Shown here: one piece after another, positions 35,227 to 44,486 of the stretch | How the letters are laid out: every line of letters begins with the position of its first letter | Position numbering within the stretch: position 1 is the stretch's first letter | Assembly: GCA_011089965.1 (NCBI GenBank) | Contig: JAANAU010000015.1 | Span: 17,732 to 81,731 of the forward strand | DNA from: Magnetococcales bacterium | Lineage (GTDB): Bacteria > Pseudomonadota > Magnetococcia > Magnetococcales > Magnetaquicoccaceae | Length of the DNA: 64,000 nucleotides | Direction of reading: 5' to 3' | The notes under the pieces: model-generated | The model's input: the letters and a program-made list of their open reading frames with translations, nothing else | What the model was told of the DNA's origin: nothing | Databases searched by the model: none | Translations under genes and position numbers: made by a program

Positions 35227-37179
35227 TTAAGGATTGGGGCGTTTGGTACCAAAGCGGTCCAAGGCAGCGAGCAGGGTCTTTTTGCTGATCGGTTTGCTCA
35301 GGTGATCATCACAGCCTGCATCACGGCACTGTTTGGCTTCTCCTTCCATGGAGTGGGCAGAAAGGGCCAGGATCACCATGGGGCGTGGTTGACCGCTCTT
35401 TTTCTCCCAGGCCCGGATCAGGGTCGTGGCGCGCAGACCGTTCATGACCGGCATTTCGATATCCATGAGGATCAGATCAAAGGGGTGTTGCTTCACAAGT
35501 TCGACGGCAGCGGCACCGTCTGCAACCGTGTGCAGCGTATGTTTGGTGTTTTCCAGATAGATCGTGATCAGTTCACGGTTCTCTTCCACATCTTCGACCA
35601 GCAGAATGTTGAGGGCAGTGCCAGTTCCGGGCGCAGGATTGGTGTGAACCGTGGATGATGTGATGTGGGGAACCACAGGATCGGTTGGACGTAACGGAAT
35701 CGTGAACATGAATCGACTTCCCTGTCCTCGTTGGCTGTTGACCCAGATGTGCCCTCCCATCATGGTGAGCAGGTTGCGGGTCAAAGAGAGTCCCAATCCT
35801 GTGCCGCCATAGCGTCGGGAGATCCCGGAGTCGGATTGGGTGAAACTTTCAAAGATGCTCTCTTGCTGGTGTGGATCAATGCCAATGCCGCTGTCAGCCA
35901 CCACGATCAACAGGGTATCCGCTTTTTTGGGATCGAGGCCGATCTCCACCAGCACCCCCCCCTGATCGGTAAACTTGATCCCATTGCTGATCAAATTATA
36001 GAAACATTGCTTCAAACGGATGCTGTCGGCCAGGATCCATGCGGGAATCTCCGGAGCCATGCGCAACTCCAGGGACAACCCCTTTTTTTGCGCCAACACC
36101 CGCAACATATCGGTCACCTCTTTGGCCAGGGCATGAATCTGGATGGGTTCCGAGGCAATCTGAAGTTTGTTGGCTTCGATCTTGCTGAGATCCAGAATAT
36201 CATTGATCAAAAGAAGCAGATTGTCGCCAGCAGTCCGCAACATGGTGAGATAATTTTTCTGTTCTGCGCTTAACGGGGTTTCCAGCAGCACATCGCCCAT
36301 GCCCAGGATGATGTTCATGGGGGTACGGATCTCATGGCTCATGGCAGCCAGGAAATCGCTTTTGGCCTGATTGGCCTTCAATGCGTCGGCCTGGGCGCGG
36401 CTTAAGGCCAGTTCGGCCTGTTTGCGCTGGGTCACATCGCGCAACATGGCCAACAGCAGTTTCTGCTCCCCTTGAGCAAAAATTTGCAGATTGGTCTCGG
36501 TGTAATGGTGTTGGCGCTGTGCGTCCCGGTACGCACCTTCCACGATCAACCGCCCCTGGGAGCGGATGCGCTCCAGCAGCAGCTCCATCTCACGATACTG
36601 ACCGATGATCAGATGACAATCCTCCAGGTGAAACTCACCGATGGCTTCGTTCCGTTCCAGACCCAATCTCTGAAAGGCCGTGACATTGGCATCCACCAAC
36701 AGTCCGCTTTGAAGATCAAAGATCAGAATTTCATCACTGGATTCATCCAGCAGATTGTGAAACAGCCGGATCGCCTGCTCCTGGGCACGGATGTGCTCTT
36801 TTTGGCGATAGAGTTCCAGAAAGACCTTGACCTTGGCCCGCAAAAACTCCGGGGGAAAGGGTTTGACCAGATAATCCACAGCCCCCAGATCATACCCCAC
36901 CAAAGCATGTTGATCATCCTTGAACACAGCGGACATGAAGATGATCGGTATGGTACGGGTGCGACTCACGCCCGCCATGAGTTTCACCACCTCAAAACCA
37001 TCCATGTCCGGCATGTGGGCGTCGAGCAGCACCACGGCAAATTCATGTCTGGTGAGTTGCAGCAAAGCCTCGCGACCGTTGCGCGCCAGGACCATCTCGG
37101 CATTCAGGTCAGCGAGCAGTCCGGCAGTGGCAGTCAGGTTGTTGTCGAGATCATCGACAATCAGGATGTGCGGTTTCAT
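35227..37179 (-). CDS. Cytoplasmic hybrid histidine kinase REC-PAS-HisKA-HATPase-REC
   Basis: 650 residues. N-terminal receiver with [11 protein letters not shown] and a K in VKPF, PAS (about 145-250), HisKA His282 in MSHEIRTP, HATPase with ADSGIGIDP and [12 protein letters not shown], and a C-terminal receiver with [12 protein letters not shown]. No membrane helix, so it receives its signal from the front receiver or PAS. Starts 4 nt after the next hybrid kinase and is the last gene of the leftward phosphorelay array. Confidence 0.93.
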   Translation of the reverse strand: MKPHILIVDDLDNNLTATAGLLADLNAEMVLARNGREALLQLTRHEFAVVLLDAHMPDMDGFEVVKLMAGVSRTRTIPIIFMSAVFKDDQHALVGYDLGAVDYLVKPFPPEFLRAKVKVFLELYRQKEHIRAQEQAIRLFHNLLDESSDEILIFDLQSGLLVDANVTAFQRLGLERNEAIGEFHLEDCHLIIGQYREMELLLERIRSQGRLIVEGAYRDAQRQHHYTETNLQIFAQGEQKLLLAMLRDVTQRKQAELALSRAQADALKANQAKSDFLAAMSHEIRTPMNIILGMGDVLLETPLSAEQKNYLTMLRTAGDNLLLLINDILDLSKIEANKLQIASEPIQIHALAKEVTDMLRVLAQKKGLSLELRMAPEIPAWILADSIRLKQCFYNLISNGIKFTDQGGVLVEIGLDPKKADTLLIVVADSGIGIDPHQQESIFESFTQSDSGISRRYGGTGLGLSLTRNLLTMMGGHIWVNSQRGQGSRFMFTIPLRPTDPVVPHITSSTVHTNPAPGTGTALNILLVEDVEENRELITIYLENTKHTLHTVADGAAAVELVKQHPFDLILMDIEMPVMNGLRATTLIRAWEKKSGQPRPMVILALSAHSMEGEAKQCRDAGCDDHLSKPISKKTLLAALDRFGTKRPNP

Positions 37180-37183
37180 GGCA

Positions 37184-39652
37184 TCACCGGTTTTTGTCCA
37201 CCAGCCAAGGGCGCATCATGGATAACAGCTTGGCACTATCCACGGGTTTGGAAAGATAGTCCGAGGCTCCAGCCTCCAGGCAGCGTTGACGTTCCCCATG
37301 CATGGCCTTGCCCGTTACGACCAGAATGGGAATCTCGCGCCAGGCAGGCTGATGGCGAATCTCGCCGAGCAGTTCATAACCGTTCATATCTGACAGCAGG
37401 ATATCCAACAGGATCATGTCAAGCAAAGGATTTTTTTGCAATATTTGCAAAGCTTCCCGACCGTTCTCTGCCATGTTGACCTGACATCCCTGTTCTTCAA
37501 GCAGACTGGTCAGTGCAAAAACATTACGAATATCTTCATCAACAAGAAGGATGCGTCGTCCGGACAGCAGGGCAATCGTCTGGGGCGTACGCGGAGCTTG
37601 TACAGGTGTGGTGTTGAGCACCTCAAACTCCAAGGCAGGCGGCTCATCCAAGGGTGGGGGTGGAGCTGTGCGCAGTGTATTCAGAAAGTGTTGGCATGCT
37701 TCCAGAGTGGAGTCATGGGTGCGTGTCATGGGGTGCAACCGGATGGATCCATCGGTGACATTCAGGGTTGGGGCGGCATTGGCCGGATGGAGATACAAAG
37801 TTGGCAAGGATTGGCGGTTGGCTGTGGTTTTCAACCGTTCGATCATCGGCAGTGCCGCAACCCCGGGCAGATTTCCCACCAGGATCAATCCGACCGGACG
37901 CAGAAAATTGGCCAGAAACAAGGCTGCGCTCTGGTCTCCTGCCACGACCACCCCAAAGCCCTGACTGCGTGTGGCCTCGCTCAGAGAGCGCATGTGGTGG
38001 TAATCGATGCCTACCAGCAAAATGGCATGATCATCCGGTCCCAGACGGCGACGATCATCCGGAATGCCCTCCACATTGCCAGGTACGCGCTCCTCTGGTC
38101 GGGTGTGATGCAGGGCAGGTATGGGTTGGATTTCGGCACTTTCCGCAGGGAGCAGAAAGGTAAACAGGCTGCCTCGCCCCTCTTCGCTGGTCAGTTCGAT
38201 GCGACCCCCCAGCAATTGGGTCAACTCCTTGCAGATGGCCAGACCCAGCCCGGTACCGCCGTATTTGCGGTTGATGCCGTCATCCAGTTGGCGGAAGGGT
38301 TCAAACACCTCGGACTGCTGCTCTTTGGGGATGCCAACACCGGTATCGGCCACCGACATGGCAATGAAAGAACGCCCCTCCTCTTTGACCGCACGGAACG
38401 TTACGGTCACACTCCCGGCCTGGGTGAATTTGATGGCGTTGGTGATCAGGTTTTTGAGGATCTGTTCAACCCGCATGCGATCCGTACGAATGGCTACCGG
38501 CAGCAGACCCTTTTGCAGCACCTCAAAGGAGAGCCGTTTTTCCCGGGCCACATGGGTGAAGAGTCTTTCCAGATTGGTGGCCAGATCTGCAAGTTTCACC
38601 GGTTCTTTGAAAATACTGATCCGTCCGGCCTCGATGCGGGCCAGATCGAGGATTTCATCGATCATGGTGAGCAGATCCGAACCGGCGGCATGGATGGTGG
38701 AGGCATATTCGATCTGTTTGGCCGTGAGGTTGCCGTGTTTGTTTTCTTTCAGGAGTTGGGCAAGAATCAGCAGACTGTTGAGGGGGGAACGCAATTCGTG
38801 GGACATGTTGGCCAAAAAACGTGACTTGAAGCCGCTGGTCTGCTCCAGAAGGACAATGGTATCTCGCAATACTTGTTGATTGATGGCCAACTCTTCGGTT
38901 TTGCGACGACTTTCATCCAACAGCTTTTGACGGATGGAGTGGGCGCGCACGCCAGCCAGAGCACGGGCGATGGTCTCTTCGGCCCGCTCCAGAAAGCAGA
39001 CGTGGCGGTGTTGGAAACGGGTGCGCGCCCCCAAGGCGAGTATGCCCTGCAACTGGTCGTCATGAATCAGCGGAATCACCAACAGGTCATGCGGCACATT
39101 GGTCACCAGCTCCGAGTGGACCCGCAACGGCTCGATGGGCAGATCGGTCAGACGCACGCTTTTGCGGGTCATGGCCACCTGTCCGAGGATCCCTTCGCCA
39201 AATGCCAATCGTTTGGACCAGTTGCGATCCGCAGGCGTACCAATGCCGGTCAACCAGTGCAGGTGTCGATCCTCGCTGCTCAAATAAACCACCCCATTGA
39301 GGGCATCCAGGGATTCGATCAGAAAGAGCAATGTTCTTTCGGCGAGGGACTCCGTGGTGGTCACATCCCGCATGCGCAGACTCATGGCCAGATGGATGGA
39401 GTGGATCCACTGCCGATCCATCAGCTCCCGATACAAGGGGAGGTGGAAAAAGATCAGAATGATGGCCAGATTCCAGGCAGTCATGCTGAAGAAATGGAGC
39501 AGAGTGGCTGAGAATGAAAGCGCCGTACCACCCAGGAGCGGAGTGAGCAGCACGGTCAGGGCGGTTTCCCCGATGCCGATCAAGGTCAGGCCAAGCAAAA
39601 AACGGGTCGGGGATTGACACCCCCCGAAAAAACTGCGAAACGGATCCTGCAT
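37184..39652 (-). CDS. Membrane hybrid histidine kinase with GAF domain and a pseudo-receiver
   Basis: 822 residues. Two N-terminal transmembrane helices (about 18-90), GAF (about 105-240), HisKA His285 in MSHELRSP, HATPase with ADTGVGIPKE and [12 protein letters not shown], then a receiver-like region lacking the phospho-acceptor Asp (LILVGNLPG), and a final true receiver with ILLDILLSDMNG. ATG 39652 has GGGGGAG upstream; GTG 39664 is an alternative. Downstream kinase starts 4 nt away. Confidence 0.92.
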   Translation of the reverse strand: MQDPFRSFFGGCQSPTRFLLGLTLIGIGETALTVLLTPLLGGTALSFSATLLHFFSMTAWNLAIILIFFHLPLYRELMDRQWIHSIHLAMSLRMRDVTTTESLAERTLLFLIESLDALNGVVYLSSEDRHLHWLTGIGTPADRNWSKRLAFGEGILGQVAMTRKSVRLTDLPIEPLRVHSELVTNVPHDLLVIPLIHDDQLQGILALGARTRFQHRHVCFLERAEETIARALAGVRAHSIRQKLLDESRRKTEELAINQQVLRDTIVLLEQTSGFKSRFLANMSHELRSPLNSLLILAQLLKENKHGNLTAKQIEYASTIHAAGSDLLTMIDEILDLARIEAGRISIFKEPVKLADLATNLERLFTHVAREKRLSFEVLQKGLLPVAIRTDRMRVEQILKNLITNAIKFTQAGSVTVTFRAVKEEGRSFIAMSVADTGVGIPKEQQSEVFEPFRQLDDGINRKYGGTGLGLAICKELTQLLGGRIELTSEEGRGSLFTFLLPAESAEIQPIPALHHTRPEERVPGNVEGIPDDRRRLGPDDHAILLVGIDYHHMRSLSEATRSQGFGVVVAGDQSAALFLANFLRPVGLILVGNLPGVAALPMIERLKTTANRQSLPTLYLHPANAAPTLNVTDGSIRLHPMTRTHDSTLEACQHFLNTLRTAPPPPLDEPPALEFEVLNTTPVQAPRTPQTIALLSGRRILLVDEDIRNVFALTSLLEEQGCQVNMAENGREALQILQKNPLLDMILLDILLSDMNGYELLGEIRHQPAWREIPILVVTGKAMHGERQRCLEAGASDYLSKPVDSAKLLSMMRPWLVDKNR

Positions 39653-39730
39653 GCCTTGTTCCACTCCCCCTTTTGGAAACGCACTCGGTATGGCGTCAGG
39701 CCGCCGTTACTCTTCTCGTCAGTGCCTGTA

Positions 39731-40645
39731 TCATCCTGCTCCCAGGCAGCAATAACGGTTCCTGCCCAGATTTTTGGCCTGATACATCGCTTGATCGGCA
39801 TTTTGCAGGAGTTGGATGAGATCCTGGGCATCATCGGGGAAGAAGGCAACGCCGATACTGGCCGAGATCTGCGCAATGAAGTCTGAAAGCTCAAAGGGTT
39901 GTGCCAGGACGGACAGGATTTTTTCGGCAACGATCCTGGGATCGGATTGTTGACACGGATTGGCCAGAATCATCGTGAATTCATCCCCTCCGAGTCTGGC
40001 CAGGGTGTCGGAGGTACGCACACAATTTTTGAGACGTTGTGCTACCAGCCGCAGCAGTTCATCGCCAGCAGCGTGTCCTTTGGTATCATTGATCTCTTTG
40101 AAATGATCCAGATCAATGAAGAGCAGGGCCAGGGACTCCTGATTGCGGTTGGCCAGGGAGATGGCATGTTGCAGGCGATCCAGAAACAGTGTACGGTTGG
40201 GCAGATCGGTCAGTTGATCATAGGTGGCCTGATAACGGATGCGCGCCTCTTCGACGTTCCGTTCAAGAAGGATACGAATGCGTTGACGCAGGATGGCCCA
40301 GTGGATCGGTTTGGTGACATAATCATCGGCACCGGACTCAAAGGCCAGATCGACCGATTCGGAGTCGAACATGCCGGTGAGCATGATGATCGGAATTCTG
40401 GAATCGATCCAACGACTGCGCATGGCGCGACAGGTGGCAATGCCATCGAGATTCGGCATGCGCACATCCAGAAGAATCAGGTCTGGCGTGGTTTGCGACC
40501 GCAGATGCAGCGCCTCCTCGCCATCTTTGGCCAACAGGCTTTGGTGGCCAAGGCGATGCAGAAAGGTGGCCAGTGATTCTCGAATCAGATCATCGTCATC
40601 GGCAACAAGCACGATGGCATTTTGGGCAGTACCGATCTGCTTCAT
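39731..40645 (-). CDS. Response regulator with diguanylate cyclase output (REC-GGDEF)
   Basis: 304 residues. Receiver with LLDVRMPNLDG and KPIHW, then a GGDEF domain with the active site LGGDEF; RTSD five residues upstream fits the c-di-GMP inhibitory I-site (RxxD). Makes c-di-GMP when phosphorylated and would be feedback-inhibited. Within the phosphorelay array next to an Hpt protein, so it is a natural output. Confidence 0.95.
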   Translation of the reverse strand: MKQIGTAQNAIVLVADDDDLIRESLATFLHRLGHQSLLAKDGEEALHLRSQTTPDLILLDVRMPNLDGIATCRAMRSRWIDSRIPIIMLTGMFDSESVDLAFESGADDYVTKPIHWAILRQRIRILLERNVEEARIRYQATYDQLTDLPNRTLFLDRLQHAISLANRNQESLALLFIDLDHFKEINDTKGHAAGDELLRLVAQRLKNCVRTSDTLARLGGDEFTMILANPCQQSDPRIVAEKILSVLAQPFELSDFIAQISASIGVAFFPDDAQDLIQLLQNADQAMYQAKNLGRNRYCCLGAG

Positions 40646-40689
40646 GGCGATCTCACGAGACGAGCAAGGCTGAACATGGTTGGTATAAC

Positions 40690-41097
40690 CTATGGCTCGT
40701 TTACTCCTTCCTTGTCTTGAAACGGTCTGGATGCGCCCATGTCATGGCAATAGCGGGTCAACTCCTGACTGGCCACGACACTGGAGGCAATCAACTGTTC
40801 CACCAGCGGTTCGACATCCTGCAAGGAACCGGTGGCAGACATGGCTTCCAATTGTGCTGCCAAATTCCCCATATTTTGCAGTCCGACCTGACGGCAGACG
40901 CTTTTGAGCGAATGGCTCTCCATGGCAACCCGTTCGGGATCCTGTTCGCGCAGGGCTTGTCGGATCCGTTCCGGTCGATGCACGATGCCGGCCTGATAGT
41001 GACGCACCACCGTAAAGAAACCGCCTTCCAGTTCTTCGTGCATTTCGGTCAATTTGTGCAGCTCAATCAACTCTTGATATAAATTGGTAGTATTCAT
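40690..41097 (-). CDS. Stand-alone histidine phosphotransfer (Hpt) protein
   Basis: 135 residues, all-helical, with the phosphotransfer motif ESHSLKSVCRQVG (His about residue 62). Carries phosphate from hybrid kinases to response regulators. Starts 6 nt after the upstream receiver gene. Confidence 0.88.
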   Translation of the reverse strand: MNTTNLYQELIELHKLTEMHEELEGGFFTVVRHYQAGIVHRPERIRQALREQDPERVAMESHSLKSVCRQVGLQNMGNLAAQLEAMSATGSLQDVEPLVEQLIASSVVASQELTRYCHDMGASRPFQDKEGVNEP

Positions 41098-41103
41098 GGA
41101 TCG

Positions 41104-41499
41104 TTATTCCTTTGTCGGTTCGACGTCCGAGGATTGAAGCGCACGTGTGACCTTCTGCAACACCGTTCCAGCCTGGAACGGTTTGGTAATGATGTCCATG
41201 GCACCAAAGGATTTGGCCATCTCCAGAGTCAAGCGGGAGTTCATGGCTTTGTAACCACCGGAGATGGCGATCACCTTGACATTGGGACGATGGGCATGCA
41301 GAGCGGCGAGGAGATCGATGCCATCCATCTTGGGCATAAAGATGTCGGTGATGATCAACTCCACCGGATGGGAGGCAAACAACTCCAAACCGGTCTCCCC
41401 ATTGCTGGCCTCCAGTACCGTATGTCCGGCCTGCCTCAACAATGTGATCAGGTAGAGCCGGAAGCTCTCGTCATCGTCCACTACCAGTATGTGTGCCAT
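41104..41499 (-). CDS. Single-domain response regulator
   Basis: 131 residues, a receiver only: VVDDDESFR acidic pocket, phospho-Asp in LIITDIFMPKMDG, signalling residues AISGG and conserved Lys in TKPF. ATG 41499 has AAAGGA upstream. Paralogous to the next gene, probably by tandem duplication. Confidence 0.93.
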   Translation of the reverse strand: MAHILVVDDDESFRLYLITLLRQAGHTVLEASNGETGLELFASHPVELIITDIFMPKMDGIDLLAALHAHRPNVKVIAISGGYKAMNSRLTLEMAKSFGAMDIITKPFQAGTVLQKVTRALQSSDVEPTKE

Positions 41500-41533
41500 G
41501 CTGTCCTTTGCCTTTTCACAATTGCCCATATCA

Positions 41534-41914
41534 TTACACAGCGGCTGACTGCAACACCCGATCCACCACCTGCAACACAGCTCCGGGTTGAAACGGTTTG
41601 CTGATCAGCTCGTTGGCACCCAATTTCTTGGCCACGTTCAAGGCCAAAGCGGGGGTCATGCCGGACCCGCCTCCGCTCATGGCGATCACCTGAATGCGTG
41701 GATGGCGTCTGAGCAGCGTTGAAAGCAGCTCGAAACCGTCCATGCGCGGCATGAAGATATCGGTGATCAACAGATCGAACGGGTCGAGTGCGATTTTGTC
41801 CAAGGCATGCAGTGCGCACTCGACTTCCAGTACCACATGGCCCGCACCTCTGAGCAGAGTACCGAGGTGGACCCGGAAGGGTTCATCGTCATCTATGATC
41901 AAGATCCGGGCCAT
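41534..41914 (-). CDS. Single-domain response regulator
   Basis: 126 residues. Receiver only, IIDDDEPFR, LLITDIFMPRMDG and SKPFQ. Close in sequence and length to the receiver of the neighbouring gene at 41104 (ITDIFMP, LLRxAGHxVLE shared). Confidence 0.93.
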   Translation of the reverse strand: MARILIIDDDEPFRVHLGTLLRGAGHVVLEVECALHALDKIALDPFDLLITDIFMPRMDGFELLSTLLRRHPRIQVIAMSGGGSGMTPALALNVAKKLGANELISKPFQPGAVLQVVDRVLQSAAV

Positions 41915-41938
41915 GGTCAGCTCCTTTCAATCGTGTTC

Positions 41939-43120
41939 TCATTTCTTGGCGCGGTTGCGCATGATCCGATAGCGCGACAGGGCGTGACGGATCGAGCGCA
42001 CCAGGGTTTTTTTGTTAACCTGACCTTTGACAAGATAGTCCTGAGCACCCGCATCCACAGCCTGGGCTGCTTTCTGGTCGTCGTCCATACCGGTAAAGAC
42101 GATGATCGGTGTATCGAGGAGTTTGCGATTGATCCGGCCAAAGGTTTGATCCAGCCCCTGACTGTCTGACAGGTTGAGATCCAGCAGAACCAGGTCGTAT
42201 TGGTTGTGTTCCAACAGATCTTCAGCCTCTTTGAAGCTTTTGGCATGGGTCAGATGCACGGGTGGCGCTTTGATGCCATCCCTTTCGCCGGTGCCGGGCC
42301 AGGTTTCCAACCAGCCATTGATCAGGGAGTAGAATTCCATTTCGTCTTCGACCACCAGGAAATGGAGTCCGAGTTGCAGCGGCGGCAAGGGTTTGAACTC
42401 CAGAGGGGCCTCCGGGTGTTGCGGGTGATTGGCCTGTTGTTGGTCGATATAGCCCATCCGTTCCATGGCGTGGACAATGATATCGACGGCATGGACCGGG
42501 TCGATGCGATCCGTATTGAGCACCAGGTCGTAGTAGGTGCGGGTATTGGGATAGCGTTTGAACAGTCCTTTGAGGAAGCGGGAACGTTCCTTTTCGATTT
42601 CGATGATTTTGCGTTTGGCTGCGTCCAGGGTGATCCCTTCGCGCTGGGCCACCCGGCGGATGCAGACATCCTTGGCACCTTCGATGTGGATGCGGAACAC
42701 ATGAGGATCGTGGGCCAGGATCAGACGGGCACCGCGTCCCACGATCACACCCCCGGTCTTGGCGATGTTCAGAATGGTTTTGATAATATTTTTGTAGTAG
42801 CCGGAAACCGACTGCTCGGGTTTGACGAACAGCGAATAGAGAAAGCTGTCGATGGCCCGAGGCAGTTTCTCATCCATGATCGACATGAGTTTCTTGGTGG
42901 TATGGGTTTTGTTCATCAACTCGTCGATCATCGAATGGCCGTAGCAGGTCACGCCGAGCCGTTCTGCCAACAATTCGGCGATCTTGCCGCCATTGGAACC
43001 GAAATTCCGTGAGACGGTGACAACGATGGGGTGGCGCTCTTCCGGGGCATGGCCAGTGGCATGGCCTTCCTTGAACAGCCCGGATTTGACGACACTACCG
43101 ATTCCGATATTGGGTTCCAT
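41939..43120 (-). CDS. Cytidylate-kinase-like domain fused to a response-regulator receiver
   Basis: 393 residues. Residues about 30-225 match the cytidylate-kinase-like family: P-loop-type VTVSRNFGSNGGKIAELLAERLG, VGRGARLIL, and an RRVAQREGITLDAAKRKI lid-like segment. Residues about 245-390 are a receiver with VVEDEME, phospho-Asp in LVLLDLNLSDSQG, IIVFTG and a Lys in YLVKGQ. Such a fusion makes a nucleotide kinase, or a phosphoprotein-regulated P-loop enzyme, controlled by phosphorylation. The substrate cannot be told from sequence. Eighth from the far end of the array; gap 24 nt to the next gene. Confidence 0.88.
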   Translation of the reverse strand: MEPNIGIGSVVKSGLFKEGHATGHAPEERHPIVVTVSRNFGSNGGKIAELLAERLGVTCYGHSMIDELMNKTHTTKKLMSIMDEKLPRAIDSFLYSLFVKPEQSVSGYYKNIIKTILNIAKTGGVIVGRGARLILAHDPHVFRIHIEGAKDVCIRRVAQREGITLDAAKRKIIEIEKERSRFLKGLFKRYPNTRTYYDLVLNTDRIDPVHAVDIIVHAMERMGYIDQQQANHPQHPEAPLEFKPLPPLQLGLHFLVVEDEMEFYSLINGWLETWPGTGERDGIKAPPVHLTHAKSFKEAEDLLEHNQYDLVLLDLNLSDSQGLDQTFGRINRKLLDTPIIVFTGMDDDQKAAQAVDAGAQDYLVKGQVNKKTLVRSIRHALSRYRIMRNRAKK

Positions 43121-43153
43121 GAAGTTCTCCGCTTTCTACTCAATAATAGGTTG

Positions 43154-43528
43154 TCAGGCTCCAGGCCTGGAATTTGGAATGTCTGCATAGCGCAACGGGT
43201 GCCAGAGACGATTCCAGGGCTTCTCAAGGCGGGCCGGATCACAATTCGGGTTGCTCAACCGGTTGGGAATTCCATCCAGTTTTCTGGAGCAGGTGGCCGC
43301 CCGGCGTATATGATGCCAGAGTTGGACCGCTTCACGCAAATGGGCAGCTTTATCTTCATCACGATTCCGGTAGGGCATGGCTGCGAGCACTCCTTCCAAC
43401 CGGCGTGCATGCACTCTGGCCTCCATTACCTGGGTATGTAGTGACAACAGATGAGTAATGGCTTCCAGTTCTGCCTCTTCCAGGGTGGCGAATTGGAATT
43501 GGCTGCCGTTGATATGGATGGTCACCAT
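43154..43528 (-). CDS. Small hypothetical protein at the head of the phosphorelay array
   Basis: 124 residues, no recognised domain. Helical, with EEAELEAITHLLSLHTQVMEARVHARRLEGVLA, followed by a basic tail. Start ATG 43528 has AGGAGA 7 nt upstream. It is 33 bp before the kinase-receiver gene and probably first in the transcript. Function unknown. Confidence 0.65.
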   Translation of the reverse strand: MVTIHINGSQFQFATLEEAELEAITHLLSLHTQVMEARVHARRLEGVLAAMPYRNRDEDKAAHLREAVQLWHHIRRAATCSRKLDGIPNRLSNPNCDPARLEKPWNRLWHPLRYADIPNSRPGA

Positions 43529-43836
43529 GGGTGTTCTCCTGCGGTAAGATCGGGTTAAGCGGGTCATGTTGACTATATTATTTTCCCGATTTTCTCATAT
43601 TGCAAGATTATTTTATATTGATTTTCATTTTTTGCGCATTTTTCGGAGACAGCCAGGTCTGCAAACCAAGAATATATGTAAATAATTCCATATTTATGAC
43701 AGACGAAAAAATTCCTTGCTCCTGCGTCGACAATCCTTTAAGCTGAAGTAGGTAGTGAGAGAAATTGGAACCGGCTGCAAAATTGGTAATTTTTGCAACC
43801 TGTATTGGACACCCTTCTGATTCCGTTGGAAACACG
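43529..43836. promoter_or_regulatory. 308-bp AT-rich divergent region
   Basis: Separates the leftward phosphorelay array from the rightward HTH-receiver gene and must hold both promoters. It contains an inverted repeat at 43776-43797 and a weak rightward promoter candidate, TTGCTC at 43716 with TAAGCT at 43739 (17-bp spacer). No further gene was supported. Confidence 0.35.
43776..43797. promoter_or_regulatory. Inverted repeat TGCAAAATT-GGT-AATTTTTGCA, operator candidate
   Basis: Near-perfect dyad 40 bp upstream of the HTH-receiver start and about 32 bp past the weak -10. Position suits autoregulation by the HTH-receiver protein. Confidence 0.45.
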
Positions 43837-44460
43837 ATGTCATCGATCCGGACCCCCGAAGCCGATCCAGTGGTCACCACTTCCAAAGCCGCTCAATTGC
43901 TGGGCGTTTCACAACGAACCATCCACTACTGGATGGAACGGGGCATCATCAAATCCTGGAAAACCGCTGGTGGGCACTGCCGGATTCCGATGAGTTCCAT
44001 CAATCAACTCCTCGCGAAAAGACGCGAACAGTTGCAGGATCCGGATCTGCTGGAGTTGACCGTGCTGCTCGTGGAAGACGATGAAAATCTGCGCGAGATC
44101 ACCAAGGCCGTGGTGGCCAACTGGGGCCTGCCGGTCCGCCTGGTGGTGGCCGAAGATGGTTACGATGGCCTGATCCAGGCCGGACTGCATAAACCGGAAG
44201 TGATCATCGCCGATCTGATGATGCCAGCCATGGATGGATTTCAGATGATCCGCGCACTGCGCGAAGCCCCGGATCTGGCGCGCACGCGCATCGTGGTCGT
44301 GACTGCCATGGATGAGGTGCAACTGAATGCCAAAGGCGGCGTGCCCGACGATGTCGAAGTGTTCCAAAAACCCACCCCATACGACCGCCTGAAGGTGGTC
44401 ATCATGGAGTCGCTCTTCACCCAACAACGGGCGCGCCGGATGAACTCTTCGGCTTCATGA
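43837..44460 (+). CDS. HTH (MerR/excisionase type) plus receiver transcriptional regulator
   Basis: 207 residues. N-terminal winged-helix of the MerR/excisionase (HTH_17) type: TTSKAAQLLGVSQRTIHYWMERG and the wing RIPMSSINQLLAKR, then a receiver with LVEDDENLRE, phospho-Asp in VIIADLMMPAMDG and K in QKPT. The DNA-binding part precedes the receiver, opposite to most response regulators. ATG 43837; an upstream TTG adds residues without support. Confidence 0.9.
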   Translation: MSSIRTPEADPVVTTSKAAQLLGVSQRTIHYWMERGIIKSWKTAGGHCRIPMSSINQLLAKRREQLQDPDLLELTVLLVEDDENLREITKAVVANWGLPVRLVVAEDGYDGLIQAGLHKPEVIIADLMMPAMDGFQMIRALREAPDLARTRIVVVTAMDEVQLNAKGGVPDDVEVFQKPTPYDRLKVVIMESLFTQQRARRMNSSAS

Positions 44461-44486
44461 CGGATTGAACCCGCCGGATCCAAGGG

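Noticed and set aside
43608..43886. Small leftward frame upstream of the HTH-receiver gene
   Set aside because: Overlaps the start of a well-supported gene and lies in AT-rich non-coding sequence.
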